Program-made: the position numbers and the translations under genes
Source of the DNA: Cupriavidus sp. IDO
GTDB lineage: Bacteria > Pseudomonadota > Gammaproteobacteria > Burkholderiales > Burkholderiaceae
Assembly: GCF_000812465.1 (NCBI RefSeq)
Contig: NZ_JWMA01000160.1
Coordinates: 1-64,000 of the forward strand
DNA length: 64,000 nt
Reading direction: 5' to 3'
The notes under the pieces: model-generated
What the model was told of the DNA's origin: nothing
Databases searched by the model: none
Seen by the model: the letters and a program-made list of their open reading frames with translations, nothing else
In this document: positions 35,633 through 44,987 of the stretch, piece after piece
Numbering within the stretch: the stretch's first letter is position 1
How the letters are laid out: every line of letters begins with the position of its first letter

Positions 35633-36121
35633 ATGCATCTCGACGGCTCATGCCATTGCGGCGCCATTCACTTCTCGCTGGAATCCAACTCGCCCTATCC
35701 GTTCATGCACTGCCACTGCTCGATTTGCCGCAAGACTGCGGGCAGCGGCGGTTATGCGATCAACCTGGGCGGTGATGCGGACACGCTGCGCGTACGCGGC
35801 AAGAAGCATCTCGGGATCTATCACGCCGTGATGCGCGAGCCCGGCAAGCGCGCCACGCGTTCGCCGGCACAGCGGCATTTCTGCCTCAAATGCGGCAGCG
35901 CGCTCTGGCTGTGGGACCCGCGCTGGCCGCACCTGGTGCATCCGCATGCCTCGGCCATCGATACGCCGCTGCCCAAGCCGCCGGAAGTCGTGGAGGCGGC
36001 GCTGGACTTTGCGGCGCCATGGGTCGATGTGCCGCGCGGTAAAGGGCACGTGCATTGCGGCACGTGGCCGGCGGAATCGCTGGAGGACTGGCATCGCAGG
36101 CATGGCCTGCTCTCCGTGTAG
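35633..36121 (+). CDS. GFA family (glutathione-dependent formaldehyde-activating/CENP-V) protein
   Basis: 162 aa. Zinc-binding cysteines lie in GSCHCGAIHF (C7, C9), HCHCSICRK (about 27-34) and FCLKCGSALW (about 83-92), the GFA pattern. Many members have no formaldehyde activity and the family function is broad, so only a small zinc-bound carbon-sulfur enzyme fold can be stated. The ATG follows AAAGGA. It is a single-gene unit between alkB and the convergent cysK. Confidence 0.85.
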   Translation: MHLDGSCHCGAIHFSLESNSPYPFMHCHCSICRKTAGSGGYAINLGGDADTLRVRGKKHLGIYHAVMREPGKRATRSPAQRHFCLKCGSALWLWDPRWPHLVHPHASAIDTPLPKPPEVVEAALDFAAPWVDVPRGKGHVHCGTWPAESLEDWHRRHGLLSV

Positions 36122-36148
36122 AGGCGCCGGCCCCTCCTTGCGTGCCGC

Positions 36149-37066
36149 TTACGCCGGCAGGAAGCCCTCCACCGTCAGGTACCGTTCCCCGGTGTCATAG
36201 TTGAAGCCCAGCACTCGCGCATTGGCCGGCAGCTCAGGCAGCTTCTGCGCAATGGCGGCCAGCGTCGCACCGGACGAGATGCCGACCAGGATGCCCTCTT
36301 CCCGCGCGCAGCGGCGAGCCATCTCGCGGGCCGGCTCGGCGTCGACCTGGATCACGCCGTCCAGCAGCGAGGTATCGAGGTTCTTCGGAATGAAGCCGGC
36401 GCCGATGCCCTGGATCGGGTGCGGGGCCGGCGCACCGCCGGAGATGACCGGCGAGGCTACCGGCTCCACGCCGAACACCTTGAGCTGCGGCCACTTGTCC
36501 TTGAGCACGCGGGCGCAGCCGGTCAGGTGCCCGCCGGTGCCGACACCGGTGATCAGCACATCCAGGCCTTGCGGGAAGTCGGCGATGATTTCCTGCGCGG
36601 TGGTGCGCATGTGGACATCCACGTTCGCCGGGTTCTCGAACTGCTGCGGCATCCAGGCGCCGGGCGTAGCGGCTACCAGTTCCTGGGCGCGCGCGATCGA
36701 GCCCTTCATGCCCTTCTCGCGCGGGGTCAGGTCGAAGGTGGCGCCGTAGGCCAGCATCAGTCGCCGGCGCTCGACCGACATGCTGTCCGGCATCACCAGG
36801 ACCAGCTTGTAGCCCTTCACGGCGGCGACCATGGCCAGGCCGATGCCGGTATTGCCCGAGGTCGGCTCGATGATGGTCCCGCCCGGCTTGAGCACGCCGC
36901 GGCGTTCCGCATCCTCCACCATCGACAGCGCGATGCGGTCCTTGATCGATGCGCCGGGGTTCGAGCGCTCCGACTTGATCCAGACCTCATGGCCGTTGCC
37001 GAACAGGCGGTTGATGCGAATGTGCGGCGTATTGCCAATGGTCTGCAGGATGTTGTCTACCTTCAT
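36149..37066 (-). CDS. cysK: Cysteine synthase (O-acetylserine sulfhydrylase)
   Basis: 305 aa from the ATG at 37066. PLP lysine in [12 protein letters not shown] (about 40-51), substrate loop [11 protein letters not shown] (about 70-80), glycine-rich phosphate loop [10 protein letters not shown] (about 174-183), and [11 protein letters not shown] near residue 264. It makes cysteine from O-acetylserine and sulfide in the cytosol. CysK and CysM are hard to separate by eye; length and the IGNTP start fit CysK. An upstream in-frame extension to 37222 is not supported. It is divergent from the TauE-type permease gene, which could supply or export sulfur anions. Confidence 0.9.
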   Translation of the reverse strand: MKVDNILQTIGNTPHIRINRLFGNGHEVWIKSERSNPGASIKDRIALSMVEDAERRGVLKPGGTIIEPTSGNTGIGLAMVAAVKGYKLVLVMPDSMSVERRRLMLAYGATFDLTPREKGMKGSIARAQELVAATPGAWMPQQFENPANVDVHMRTTAQEIIADFPQGLDVLITGVGTGGHLTGCARVLKDKWPQLKVFGVEPVASPVISGGAPAPHPIQGIGAGFIPKNLDTSLLDGVIQVDAEPAREMARRCAREEGILVGISSGATLAAIAQKLPELPANARVLGFNYDTGERYLTVEGFLPA

Positions 37067-37235
37067 CGTCTTCTCCGGAAGTGGGCTGCGTGGGGTGCTG
37101 CGGCACGGCTGTGTCACGGCATGGATCGAATGCTGCGGCGATTTTAGTGCAATGCGCCACGTGACCCGCTCGCGTATGATTGAACCCGCCCTCCGATCCA
37201 CCGCGATTCGCCCCCGCATCACCGCCGCCCCCGCA

Positions 37236-38000
37236 ATGTCTGGACATTTCCTGCTGTCTTCCCTGCTGATCTTCGGACTTGGTGGTTTGCTCGGCGCGGT
37301 AGGCGGCCTGTTCGGGATCGGCGGCGGACTGATTGCGATACCCGCGCTGGGGCTGCTCTACGGCATGGACCAGCAGCTCGCGCAGGGCACGGCGCTGGTG
37401 ATGATCGCGCCCAATGTGCTGATCGGCTTCTGGCAATACCGGCGGCGTGCCGATATCGCGCTGCGTACCGCGCTGGTGCTCGGGCTGTCGGCGGTGCTTG
37501 CCACCTATGTGTCGGCGAAGCTTGCCACCGCCATGGATGCGCAGCTGCTGCGCCGCATCTTCGCTATCTTCATGATCGGGCTGGCGCTGTATTTCCTGTG
37601 GCGGCTGCTGCCGGGAAGGGCGGCCACCGTGCAACAGGCGCGCGTATCGCAGCGCTGGATCCCGGCGCTGGGCGTGGTGGGCGGGGCATTTTCCGGCTTG
37701 TTCAGCGTGGGCGGCGGTGTGGTGGCCGCGCCGGCACTGGTGGGGCTGTTCGGCTTCCGCCAGGCCGCGGCGCAGGGCCTGGCACTGGCGCAGGTGACCC
37801 CGGGCGCGGTGGTGGCGCTGGCCACCTATGCCCATGCCGGGCATGTGGACTGGGCCAGCGGCATTCCGCTTTCGCTGGGCGGCATGCTCACCATCTCGTG
37901 GGGCGTGGCCCTTGCGCACCGCATGCCCGAGCGGCGGCTGCGGGCATTGTTCGCGCTATGCCTGATCGCGACTGCGGTCATCATGCTCGTGCGCGGTTGA
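37236..38000 (+). CDS. TauE/SafE family sulfite exporter-type membrane protein
   Basis: 254 aa with about eight membrane segments. Two glycine-rich repeats, [19 protein letters not shown] (about 20-38) and [19 protein letters not shown] (about 148-166), are the family's paired signature. It moves sulfite, sulfoacetate or similar organosulfur anions across the inner membrane; the exact substrate is unknown. It is divergent from cysK, which supports a sulfur link but does not prove it. The ATG at 37236 gives the usual N-terminus. Confidence 0.88.
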   Translation: MSGHFLLSSLLIFGLGGLLGAVGGLFGIGGGLIAIPALGLLYGMDQQLAQGTALVMIAPNVLIGFWQYRRRADIALRTALVLGLSAVLATYVSAKLATAMDAQLLRRIFAIFMIGLALYFLWRLLPGRAATVQQARVSQRWIPALGVVGGAFSGLFSVGGGVVAAPALVGLFGFRQAAAQGLALAQVTPGAVVALATYAHAGHVDWASGIPLSLGGMLTISWGVALAHRMPERRLRALFALCLIATAVIMLVRG

Positions 38001-38004
38001 AATC

Positions 38005-38622
38005 CTATTTCCGAAACACCAGGCTGAAGTTGTTGGCCGGCATCGGCACCGGCTCGTCGCAGCGCATCCCTTGCGCAGCGCCCAGCGCAATCACGGCCTC
38101 CATATCGCGCACGCCCCATTCCGGATCGGTCGCGCGCAGCTGCGCATCGAAGGCGGAATTGCTCGGCGCCGTGTGCGCGCCATCGCGCCGGTACGGGCCA
38201 TAGAGGAACAGCACGCCCCCTTCGCCCAGCACCTTGCCGGCGCCGTCAAACAAGGCCTGCGTCGCGGCCCACGGCGAAATGTGGATCATGTTGATGCAGA
38301 CCACCGCCTGCGCGGCTTCGATGCCCCAGGGCTGGCTGCAGACGTCCAGCGCCAGCGGCGCACGCACATTGGACAGCCCGGCATGCGCCGTCCAGGCTGC
38401 AATCGACGCCCGCGCCGCCGCATCCGGATCGCTCGGCTGCCACGTGATATCGGGAAACGCCGCCGCGAAATGCACCGCGTGCTGGCCCGTGCCGCTGGCG
38501 ATCTCGAGCACCGTGCCGGACGCCGGCAATACTTTGCGCAGCACGGCAAGGATGGGCTCGCGGTTGCGCTCGGTGGCGGGGGCCATGCGGCGGGCATCCG
38601 GGTCGTTGCTCTGGCTGGTCAT
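38005..38622 (-). CDS. DUF938 family SAM-dependent methyltransferase
   Basis: 205 aa from the ATG at 38622. APATERNREPILAVL (about 12-26) and VLEIASGTGQHAVHFA (about 37-52) are the family signature and SAM motif I. CINMIHISPWAATQALF (about 108-124) and LYGPYRRDGAHTAPSN (about 138-153) complete the DUF938 pattern. Function unknown. It converges on the TauE-type gene with 4 bp between the stops. Confidence 0.88.
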   Translation of the reverse strand: MTSQSNDPDARRMAPATERNREPILAVLRKVLPASGTVLEIASGTGQHAVHFAAAFPDITWQPSDPDAAARASIAAWTAHAGLSNVRAPLALDVCSQPWGIEAAQAVVCINMIHISPWAATQALFDGAGKVLGEGGVLFLYGPYRRDGAHTAPSNSAFDAQLRATDPEWGVRDMEAVIALGAAQGMRCDEPVPMPANNFSLVFRK

Positions 38623-38750
38623 GTCGGGTCCTGTAGCGTGTGGGCTCGGCGAGGCTGCACCGTTCATGGGTGAAGCCTAGCAGAGTCGCGGGGCCTGACG
38701 CCGGGAAACAGGTACTATCGGCCTCCCCTGCCATCGCCCCCCGCACCCAC

Positions 38751-39005
38751 ATGTCAATCACGCCGGAACTCCTGCAGCTCGCGTACGAGCGCTTCCTTGC
38801 GGATCACCCGAATGTCGTCTCGCTGCTGAATGCGATCACCGAGCGGCACGCGCGCGCTGCCGGAATGACGCTTGAGGCATTCCAGCGTGCCGAGCTGGAG
38901 CGTGCCGTTGCGCGCGAGGCGCGCCTGCGGCACCTGAGCCCCGATGCCCTGCTGCGAACCTACCTGGCCGGACCGCAGGCTGCGCCCCCAAAGCGCGCCG
39001 GCTGA
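38751..39005 (+). CDS. Small hypothetical protein
   Basis: 84 aa, mostly helical and charged: MSITPELLQLAYERFLADHP, then LNAITERHARAAGMTLEAFQ. No family recognised. The codon usage (third-position GC) fits a real gene. It has no signal peptide or membrane segment. It sits between the divergent DUF938 gene and the convergent PstS-like gene. A weakly conserved lineage-specific protein is most likely. Confidence 0.55.
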   Translation: MSITPELLQLAYERFLADHPNVVSLLNAITERHARAAGMTLEAFQRAELERAVAREARLRHLSPDALLRTYLAGPQAAPPKRAG

Positions 39006-39128
39006 ATTCAGCCCGCCAGCCGCTCCGTATCCGGCATGACGAAGCGATGCTCGATCAGTGACTGGCGCGGATGGTAATAGCGCAGTCCGGTGTCGTGACG
39101 AACGGCGCCGGCGGCGCACGGAGACGGG

Positions 39129-40172
39129 CTACCTGAACGTCGCTGCCCAGTAAGCCTCGACCTGCTTCACAAGGCCCTGCGGCAGGGCCACGTAATGCTC
39201 GGCCGCTGCATCCGCCTGCCCCTCCAGCAATGCCCAGCGGAAGAACGCAAGCGCGTCCTTGGTGCCCACGTTGCCCGCGGCGCGCGGCATCAGCACGAAC
39301 ACAACGCCGGCGATGGGCCACGCATCGGGGCCCGAGGCGTTGGTCAGGACCTGATAGAAATCCGACCCGGGGCTCCAGTCCGCCGCGGCCACCGCCGCGC
39401 TGAAGGTGTCACGCGAAGGCTGCACGTAGATGCCGTCGCGATTCTGCACCGAGGTATAGGGCAGCCTGCGCTGCAGCGCGTACGTCAGCTCGACATAGCC
39501 GATCGTGCCCCGGACATTGCGGATGTACGTGGAAACGCCCTCGTTGCCGCTGGCACCAACGCCTGCCGGCCATTTCACCGTCGTGCCCGCGCCGACGCTT
39601 GCCTTCCAGCCAGGGCTGACTTTCGACAGGTAGTCTGTCCAGTTGAAGGTGGTGCCCGAGCTGTCGCTGCGATGCACGACCACGATCTTCTGGTCAGGAA
39701 ACGCAAAGCCCGGATTTGCCGCGGCGATGGCCGGATCGTTCCAGTTCGCTATCTTCCCCTGGAAGATAGCGGCCAGCAGGACACCGGTCATGCGGATCTG
39801 GCCGGGCCGGATGCCTTCAAGGTTCACCACAGGCACGACGCCGCCCACCACGATCGGGAACTGCGCGAGTCCGGCCGTGCGCAGATCCTCAGGCCGGAGT
39901 GGCATATCTGTGGCGCCGAACGTTACGCTGGCTGACCGGATCTGCCGGATGCCGTTGCCCGATCCGGTTGGCTGGTAGTTGATCTGCTGGCCGGTCCTGG
40001 CGTAGTACGTGGCCGCCCACTTGGACATCAGCGGATAGACGAACGTGGAGCCCGCGCCTGTCACCTCGCCGGCCGTTGCGCTCGCAACCGCCGCGAGAGA
40101 CAAAGCCAGTGCAACCATATGCCGGCATGCCGCACGGAAAAAGCCTGCCTTGCCATCGCCTGATCTGATCAT
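39129..40172 (-). CDS. PstS-like phosphate ABC transporter substrate-binding protein
   Basis: 347 aa from the ATG at 40172. Signal peptide about 1-34 (HMVALALSLAAVASATAGE). Mature protein opens VTGAGSTFVYPLMSKWAATY, the PstS signature with the phosphate-binding Thr/Ser, and includes YQPTGSGNGIRQI, FGATDMPL and HRSDSSGTTFNWTDYL. It binds phosphate in the periplasm. No pstCAB genes follow, so it is an orphan copy; it could serve a Pst system elsewhere or act in phosphate scavenging. Upstream in-frame sequence to 40286 has no good start. Confidence 0.9.
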   Translation of the reverse strand: MIRSGDGKAGFFRAACRHMVALALSLAAVASATAGEVTGAGSTFVYPLMSKWAATYYARTGQQINYQPTGSGNGIRQIRSASVTFGATDMPLRPEDLRTAGLAQFPIVVGGVVPVVNLEGIRPGQIRMTGVLLAAIFQGKIANWNDPAIAAANPGFAFPDQKIVVVHRSDSSGTTFNWTDYLSKVSPGWKASVGAGTTVKWPAGVGASGNEGVSTYIRNVRGTIGYVELTYALQRRLPYTSVQNRDGIYVQPSRDTFSAAVAAADWSPGSDFYQVLTNASGPDAWPIAGVVFVLMPRAAGNVGTKDALAFFRWALLEGQADAAAEHYVALPQGLVKQVEAYWAATFR

Positions 40173-40530
40173 GATTTTTCTTCCTTCTTCCGGCCGGGCC
40201 GGTGCAGCACTCCGGCAATTCAGGCTAGCAGATGCAGCGCGCAACAGGGGCAGAAGAAGAGGCTGGCGGACACACGGAGGCGTCAAAGCCGCGCATCGGA
40301 AACAAAAGAGGCCGTCCTGGTGGACGGCCTCTCATACCCCCGCGACAAAAAGACCTCAATGGCCGTCTCCGGTGTCTTCGGGGACACGCGTGAAACACAT
40401 TGGCCGAGGCCACATCCTGGACAGTTGACGCGCTATTCACTGCTTGTTCGCGCCGTCCGAACAGCTCGCTATTGTGACGCTGTCATATGACAGGCATATT
40501 TCAACGCGATGCGCGATGCACCGGGCTCCA
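40173..40530. other. Intergenic region with a strong hairpin
   Basis: 358 bp. The only clear structure is the terminator at 40303-40331. The remainder shows no credible coding frame and should hold the promoter of the PstS-like gene. Confidence 0.5.
40303..40331 (-). terminator. Rho-independent terminator after the HiPIP gene
   Basis: On the minus strand GAGGCCGTCC, loop ACCA, GGACGGCCTC followed by TTTTG: a perfect 10-bp stem with a short T-run, placed 200 bp downstream of the HiPIP stop. Confidence 0.75.
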
Positions 40531-40848
40531 TCATGCCTTCTTCACGTATGAACTGCACCAGCCGTTGCCCGAAACCTGCTTGCCGGGGAAGAGCGGGCAG
40601 CCGCCCCACGCATCGCCGGCCTTTCCCTGGAACAACTGACAGTTACCGCATTTCTGGCTGGCCTCATGTTTCGGGAACTTGGCCTTGTCGACCTTGGTGG
40701 TGTCATGCCGGTACCCGAGCGCAACCGCCTGGGGATCGGCTTCGTCCACTTTTGCCGCTTGCGCATTGGCCTGCGGTGTCTCGATGCCGGCAACAGCGAT
40801 TGCCACGACGCCCGAGACGCCCCTCAGGAATGTTCGGCGAGTGGTCAT
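40531..40848 (-). CDS. High-potential iron-sulfur protein (HiPIP), Tat-exported
   Basis: 105 aa. Twin-arginine signal TTRRTFLRGVSG at residues 2-13 with cleavage near ANAQA (about 27-31). The mature protein has the four [4Fe-4S] cysteines C67 and C70 (KCGNCQLF), C84 (GGCPLF) and C98 (GWCSSY). HiPIPs carry electrons in the periplasm. The ATG at 40848 is preceded by AGGAGG. No partner oxidase is next to it, so the donor and acceptor are unknown. Ends in YVKKA, as in many beta-proteobacterial HiPIPs. Confidence 0.93.
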   Translation of the reverse strand: MTTRRTFLRGVSGVVAIAVAGIETPQANAQAAKVDEADPQAVALGYRHDTTKVDKAKFPKHEASQKCGNCQLFQGKAGDAWGGCPLFPGKQVSGNGWCSSYVKKA

Positions 40849-41064
40849 GGTGTACCTCCTGATGTGAGAACGCTGGCGCCCCGGTGCGGGCTGGCCAGTC
40901 ATCGGAGATGCGGCCGGGATGTCAGAAGCGCCGGCGGATGCCCTGTGCCGGTGGCAGCACGCGCGCTGGCCGGCAGATATGTTTTCTGCATAGTAGTCGG
41001 CAGTCAGCGATAGTCAATGCGGCGGCGGACCGCTTGCGCAAGCGCACATCCATCCTGCACACGG

Positions 41065-42021
41065 TCAGTCCGCCGTGATCTTTCCCACCTCGATGACCTT
41101 CTTCCAGCGGGAAAACTCCGACGCCTGGAATGCAGCGAACTGTTCCGGAGTATTCGCGACAATTTCAAAGCCGACCTCGAGCAGCTTTGACTTGACCGCC
41201 GGATCATTGAGCGCGGCCACGGTGGCGGAATGCAGCTTCGCCTTGATGTCCGCAGGCAGGCCTTTGGGTGCGGCAACCGCTTGCCAGGAGTAGACCGTCA
41301 CGCCCTTGATGCCGGACTCGTCCATGGTGGGAACATCGGGCAGGATCGGCGATCTCTTCGTACTCGTGATGGCGAGCGCGCGCAGCTTTCCCGCCTTGAT
41401 ATGCGGGACCGCGGTATTGATGTTCATGAAGGTGGCGTCGACCTGTCCGCCGAGCAGGTCATTCATTGCCGGCGCGCCGCCCTTGTACGGAACGTGGACG
41501 CCGGTCGTGCCGGTTTGCTGCCAGAACAATTCCACGGTGAGGTGGTCGCTTGTACCGTTTCCAGCGGAAGCGAACGTCACCTTGTCGGGATTGGCCTTCT
41601 CGTAGGCGATGACATCCCGAATGGTCTTGAAGCGCGAGTTGGCAGGCACCGCCAGGACGTTCGGCGCCTGCACGGCGACGCTGATGTAGTCGAAGTCCTT
41701 GAGCGGATCGTAGCCCGCGTTCTTCGAGAGATGCGGGCCGATGACGAACGGGCCCAGCGACGAGACGAAGACGGTGTAGCCATCGGCCGGCGCACGCTTG
41801 ACGGTGGCGGCACCGATCATGCCGGCCGCGCCGGGGCGGTTGTCGACCACGAAGCTGCCGCCGAACTGCGCCTGGAACTTTGCGCTCAGTATGCGCGCGA
41901 CATTGTCGGTCGAGCCGCCTGCGGGGAAGGGAACCAGCACGGTGACGGGCTTCTCGGGCCACGCCGCCTGCGCCCCCGTCATGGCTACCGTCATCAGCAC
42001 GGACGCAATCAGCTTTTTCAT
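41065..42021 (-). CDS. Bug/TctC family tripartite tricarboxylate transporter substrate-binding protein
   Basis: 318 aa from the ATG at 42021, with a signal peptide (MKKLIASVLMTVAMTGAQA). Signature segments: VTVLVPFPAGGSTDNVAR, NRPGAAGMIGAATVKRAPAD, HVPYKGGAPAMNDLLGGQVD. It captures carboxylates in the periplasm. It follows the dehydratase gene on the same strand (36 bp apart) and so is probably its co-transcribed uptake component, binding a sugar acid such as galactarate (inference). No membrane TctAB subunits are adjacent. Confidence 0.92.
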   Translation of the reverse strand: MKKLIASVLMTVAMTGAQAAWPEKPVTVLVPFPAGGSTDNVARILSAKFQAQFGGSFVVDNRPGAAGMIGAATVKRAPADGYTVFVSSLGPFVIGPHLSKNAGYDPLKDFDYISVAVQAPNVLAVPANSRFKTIRDVIAYEKANPDKVTFASAGNGTSDHLTVELFWQQTGTTGVHVPYKGGAPAMNDLLGGQVDATFMNINTAVPHIKAGKLRALAITSTKRSPILPDVPTMDESGIKGVTVYSWQAVAAPKGLPADIKAKLHSATVAALNDPAVKSKLLEVGFEIVANTPEQFAAFQASEFSRWKKVIEVGKITAD

Positions 42022-42057
42022 GTTCTGTCTCCTTTGTTTTAGGTATGACGGCATACG

Positions 42058-43254
42058 TCAGGCACGGTGAACGAATTCCGCCTGGTGCCGCGTCCAGGCA
42101 CGGGCCTGCTCACTGATCGTGATGCCCAGGCCCGGCCGCGTCGGCACGATGATCCGGCCGTTCTGGATCTCCAGCCGCTCGTTGAACAGGGGCTCCAGCC
42201 AGTCGAAGTGCTCGACCCACGGCTCGCGGGGATACGCTGCGGCAAGGTGCACGTGCAGTTCCATGGCGAAGTGCGGGGCGATCATCAGGCCTGCGTGCTC
42301 GGCCAGCGCTGCAACCTTGAGGAAAGGGGTGATGCCCCCCACCCGTGGCGCATCCGGCATCAGGTAATCGGCGGCGCGATGACGGATCAGGTCCCAGTGC
42401 TCGGCCGCGCTCGTGAGCATTTCGCCCGTCGCGATCGGGGTATCGAACTGCGTCGCCAGCGCGGCATGGCCCTCGTGGTCGTAGGCGTCGAGCGGCTCTT
42501 CGATCCAGACAAGGTTGAAGGACTCGAAGGTCCGGCACATGCGTTGCGCCGTGGGGCGATCCCACTGCTGGTTGGCGTCGACCATCAGCGGCACCGCATC
42601 GCCGAGCCGCTCGCGCACGGCCGCCACGCGCTTGATGTCGCGCGCCCCGTCGGGCTGGCCCACCTTCAGCTTGATGCCGCCGATGCCGCGCTCCACCGAG
42701 GCTGCCGCATTGACCAGCAACTGATCCAGCGGCGTATGCAGGAAGCCCCCCGAGGTGTTGTAGCAACGCACGGCGTCGCGGTGGGCACCCAGCAGCTTTG
42801 CCAGCGACAGGCCAGCCCGTTTTGCCTTCAGGTCCCAGAGCGCGACGTCGAATGCCCCAATCGCCTGTGTCGACAGTCCGCTGCGCCCGACTGACGCGCC
42901 GGCCCAGCAGAGCTTGTCCCACAGCTTCGCGATGTCATTGGGGTCTTCGCCGATCAATGCCGGGGCAATTTCACTGGCGTGCGCGAACTGGCCCGGGCCG
43001 CCGGCGCGCTTGGCGTAGCTGAAGCCAATGCCTTCGTGGCCGCGCGTCGTGCGGATCTCGGCAAACAGAATGGCCACCTCGGTCATCGGCTTCTGCCGGC
43101 CCGTCAGCACCTTGGCATCGCTGATCGGCGTGGCCAGCGGCAGGTAGCACGACGAGAGCCGGATCCAGGCAATGGTATCGGTCGCTTGTGCGGTAGGAGT
43201 CGTCACGGAATGCCCCGCAATGGAAAGAAGTGAATCGGGCCGCGGTCCTTGCAT
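42058..43254 (-). CDS. Enolase-superfamily sugar-acid dehydratase (mandelate racemase/galactarate-talarate type)
   Basis: 398 aa from the ATG at 43254, which is 5 bp from the operator palindrome; a GTG at 43206 is an alternative. Metal ligands and catalytic residues: GIKLKVGQP (Lys pair, about 188-196), VDANQQW (about 220-226), WIEEPLD (about 246-252), ATGEML (about 272-277) and PHFAMELHVHLAAA (about 322-335, catalytic His). The KLKVGQP segment resembles L-talarate/galactarate dehydratase, but the substrate is not certain. It is divergent from the LacI-type gene that probably controls it. Confidence 0.85.
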   Translation of the reverse strand: MQGPRPDSLLSIAGHSVTTPTAQATDTIAWIRLSSCYLPLATPISDAKVLTGRQKPMTEVAILFAEIRTTRGHEGIGFSYAKRAGGPGQFAHASEIAPALIGEDPNDIAKLWDKLCWAGASVGRSGLSTQAIGAFDVALWDLKAKRAGLSLAKLLGAHRDAVRCYNTSGGFLHTPLDQLLVNAAASVERGIGGIKLKVGQPDGARDIKRVAAVRERLGDAVPLMVDANQQWDRPTAQRMCRTFESFNLVWIEEPLDAYDHEGHAALATQFDTPIATGEMLTSAAEHWDLIRHRAADYLMPDAPRVGGITPFLKVAALAEHAGLMIAPHFAMELHVHLAAAYPREPWVEHFDWLEPLFNERLEIQNGRIIVPTRPGLGITISEQARAWTRHQAEFVHRA

Positions 43255-43258
43255 ACTC

Positions 43259-43280
43259 AAAATGATAACGTTATCATTTT
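43259..43280. promoter_or_regulatory. LacI-family operator, perfect 22-bp palindrome
   Basis: Half-site AAAATGATAAC followed directly by its exact complement. The central AACGTT and flanking ATGAT/ATCAT fit GalR/LacI-family sites. It lies 4 bp upstream of the dehydratase ATG, so bound repressor would block that gene directly. Confidence 0.85.
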
Positions 43281-43379
43281 TGGGCGAACGAGATTGATAT
43301 AATCCATCCGTCATACGCCATTTCACGCGGCTTAAGTCCTCTCAGCCGGCAATGTGCCGCTGCTTGAGGGAATGGATCG

Positions 43380-43397
43380 AATGCTAACGTTGTCATT
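43380..43397. promoter_or_regulatory. Second, imperfect LacI-family operator
   Basis: AATGCTAAC then GTTGTCATT: the same 18-bp core as the first operator with one change in each half-site. It lies about 64 bp upstream of the regulator ATG. Two sites about 120 bp apart could allow looping and autoregulation. Confidence 0.7.
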
Positions 43398-43460
43398 TTG
43401 GATCGTCAACCGTCCGCGTCGACGTTGCCGGTAGCGATTTACCCTGAGTCAGAACCCCGC

Positions 43461-44456
43461 ATGACGATTACGAATCCGCCGAAATCCGTGACATTGCACG
43501 ACGTCGCGCGCGAGGCAGGCGTCTCGCTGATCACCGCCTCGCGCGCACTCAGCAATCCCGGCATGGTGTCGGAGAAGACCATTGCGCGGGTTCAGCAGGC
43601 CGTGGAAGCGACCGGCTATATCCCCAACCTGCTGGCCGGCGGGCTGAAGTCGAAGCGAAGCCTGATGGTCGCGGCACTCGTTCCGAATATCGCGGTGGCG
43701 CAGTTCCTGCCGACGGTCAAGGCGCTGACCGACGCCCTGGACGCGGCGGGCTACCAGTTGATTCTGGGGCAGACCGGCTATGACCACGCGCGGGAAGAAG
43801 CCTTGCTGGGCACGATGATCAGCCGGCGCCCGGACGGCATCGTCGTGACGGGGCTGGTCCACTCCCAGGCTGCCCGCGAGCGCTTGCGCCGGGCGGGCAT
43901 CCCGGTCGTCGAAACCTGGGATCTCAGCGATCGCCCTGTCGACATGACCGTGGGCTTTTCCCACGTGAAAGTCGGCAGCGCAATCGCCGGCTTCTTCCTT
44001 GGCAAGGGATGGCGCCACCTGGGTATTGCTACCGGCGATGATCACCGCGCATCGGTACGGCGTGAAGGCTTTGTCTCGACGGTCGGGCATGACGTTCCCA
44101 CCGTCGTCGTGCCTGCGCCGAGCAGCCTGGCGCTGGGCCGTCAGGCTCTTGCCGGACTCCTGGAAAAGGATCCTCGGATCCAGGCCATCTACTGCAGTTC
44201 CGACCAGCTTGCGCAAGGTGTCATGGTCGAGGCGCTCGCACGCGGGCTGCGCATTCCCGAGGATCTTGCGATCTGCGGCTTCGGCGATGCCGATTTCGCC
44301 GCACACCTGAATCCGTCGTTGACGACGGTGCACGTGGATGGCGCGGCCATCGGCGCGCTGGCGGCGCGCTTGTTGCTGGACCGCTTCCGCGGCAAGCCCA
44401 TCACCCAGCCTGTCATCGACGTCGGCTTTCGCATCGTCGAACGCGCGTCGACGTGA
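43461..44456 (+). CDS. LacI/GntR-type transcriptional regulator
   Basis: 331 aa from the ATG at 43461. Helix-turn-helix VTLHDVAREAGVSLITASRAL at about 10-30, hinge LLAGGLKSKRS (about 54-64), then a periplasmic-binding-protein-like sensor domain (about 65-325) with ICGFGDADFAAHLNPSLTTV near the C-terminus. It resembles GntR of the LacI family, which binds sugar-acid effectors. It is divergent from the dehydratase, with two matching palindromes in between. Expected role: repressor released by the substrate sugar acid (inference). Confidence 0.9.
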   Translation: MTITNPPKSVTLHDVAREAGVSLITASRALSNPGMVSEKTIARVQQAVEATGYIPNLLAGGLKSKRSLMVAALVPNIAVAQFLPTVKALTDALDAAGYQLILGQTGYDHAREEALLGTMISRRPDGIVVTGLVHSQAARERLRRAGIPVVETWDLSDRPVDMTVGFSHVKVGSAIAGFFLGKGWRHLGIATGDDHRASVRREGFVSTVGHDVPTVVVPAPSSLALGRQALAGLLEKDPRIQAIYCSSDQLAQGVMVEALARGLRIPEDLAICGFGDADFAAHLNPSLTTVHVDGAAIGALAARLLLDRFRGKPITQPVIDVGFRIVERAST

Positions 44457-44554
44457 CGGAACCGCGTCATGGCGCGGCGGGAAAGCGCCAGTGGTATTGA
44501 ATGCCGTTGCTGGTTGCTACAATCGCCGGCATGGCAATGGCCAGGAGGCTCGTG

Positions 44555-44941
44555 ATGACCGACGACGAACGCGCAATTCGCGATCTGGTGGACACCTGGA
44601 TGTCCGCAAGCAAGGCCGGAGATACCGAAAAGGTGCTGAGCCTGATGACCGACGATGTCGTATTTACCGTGCCGGGTCAGGAGCCGTTCGGCAAGGCGGC
44701 CTTCGCCGCCGCCTCGGCGGCGCAGCAGGGCATGCAAATCGAGGGCACTTCCGACATTGTCGAGCTGCAGGTGCTCGGCGAGTGGGCCTTCATACGCAAC
44801 TACATCGAGATCGCGGTGACGCCGCCTGGCACGACGCAGGCCGTGCGGCGCGCGGGCTACACGCTTACCCTGCTGCGCAAGGACGCGAACGGCCGCTGGC
44901 TGCTCGCGCGCGATGCGAACCTCGTGACCGCGAAGGCATAG
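44555..44941 (+). CDS. SnoaL-like/YybH family protein (nuclear transport factor 2 fold)
   Basis: 128 aa from the ATG at 44555, chosen because AGGAGG lies 6 bp upstream. DERAIRDLVDTWMSASKAGD (4-23), VLSLMTDDVVFTVPGQEPF (about 27-45) and the C-terminal WLLARDANLV fit the SgcJ/EcaC/YybH group of NTF2-fold proteins. The exact reaction is unknown. It is followed by the flavodoxin-like gene 46 bp later, so the two may form an operon. Confidence 0.82.
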   Translation: MTDDERAIRDLVDTWMSASKAGDTEKVLSLMTDDVVFTVPGQEPFGKAAFAAASAAQQGMQIEGTSDIVELQVLGEWAFIRNYIEIAVTPPGTTQAVRRAGYTLTLLRKDANGRWLLARDANLVTAKA

Positions 44942-44987
44942 TGCTGCGTGCGCCGGCGAGGTACCGGCAGACCACAGGCGTGCACAA

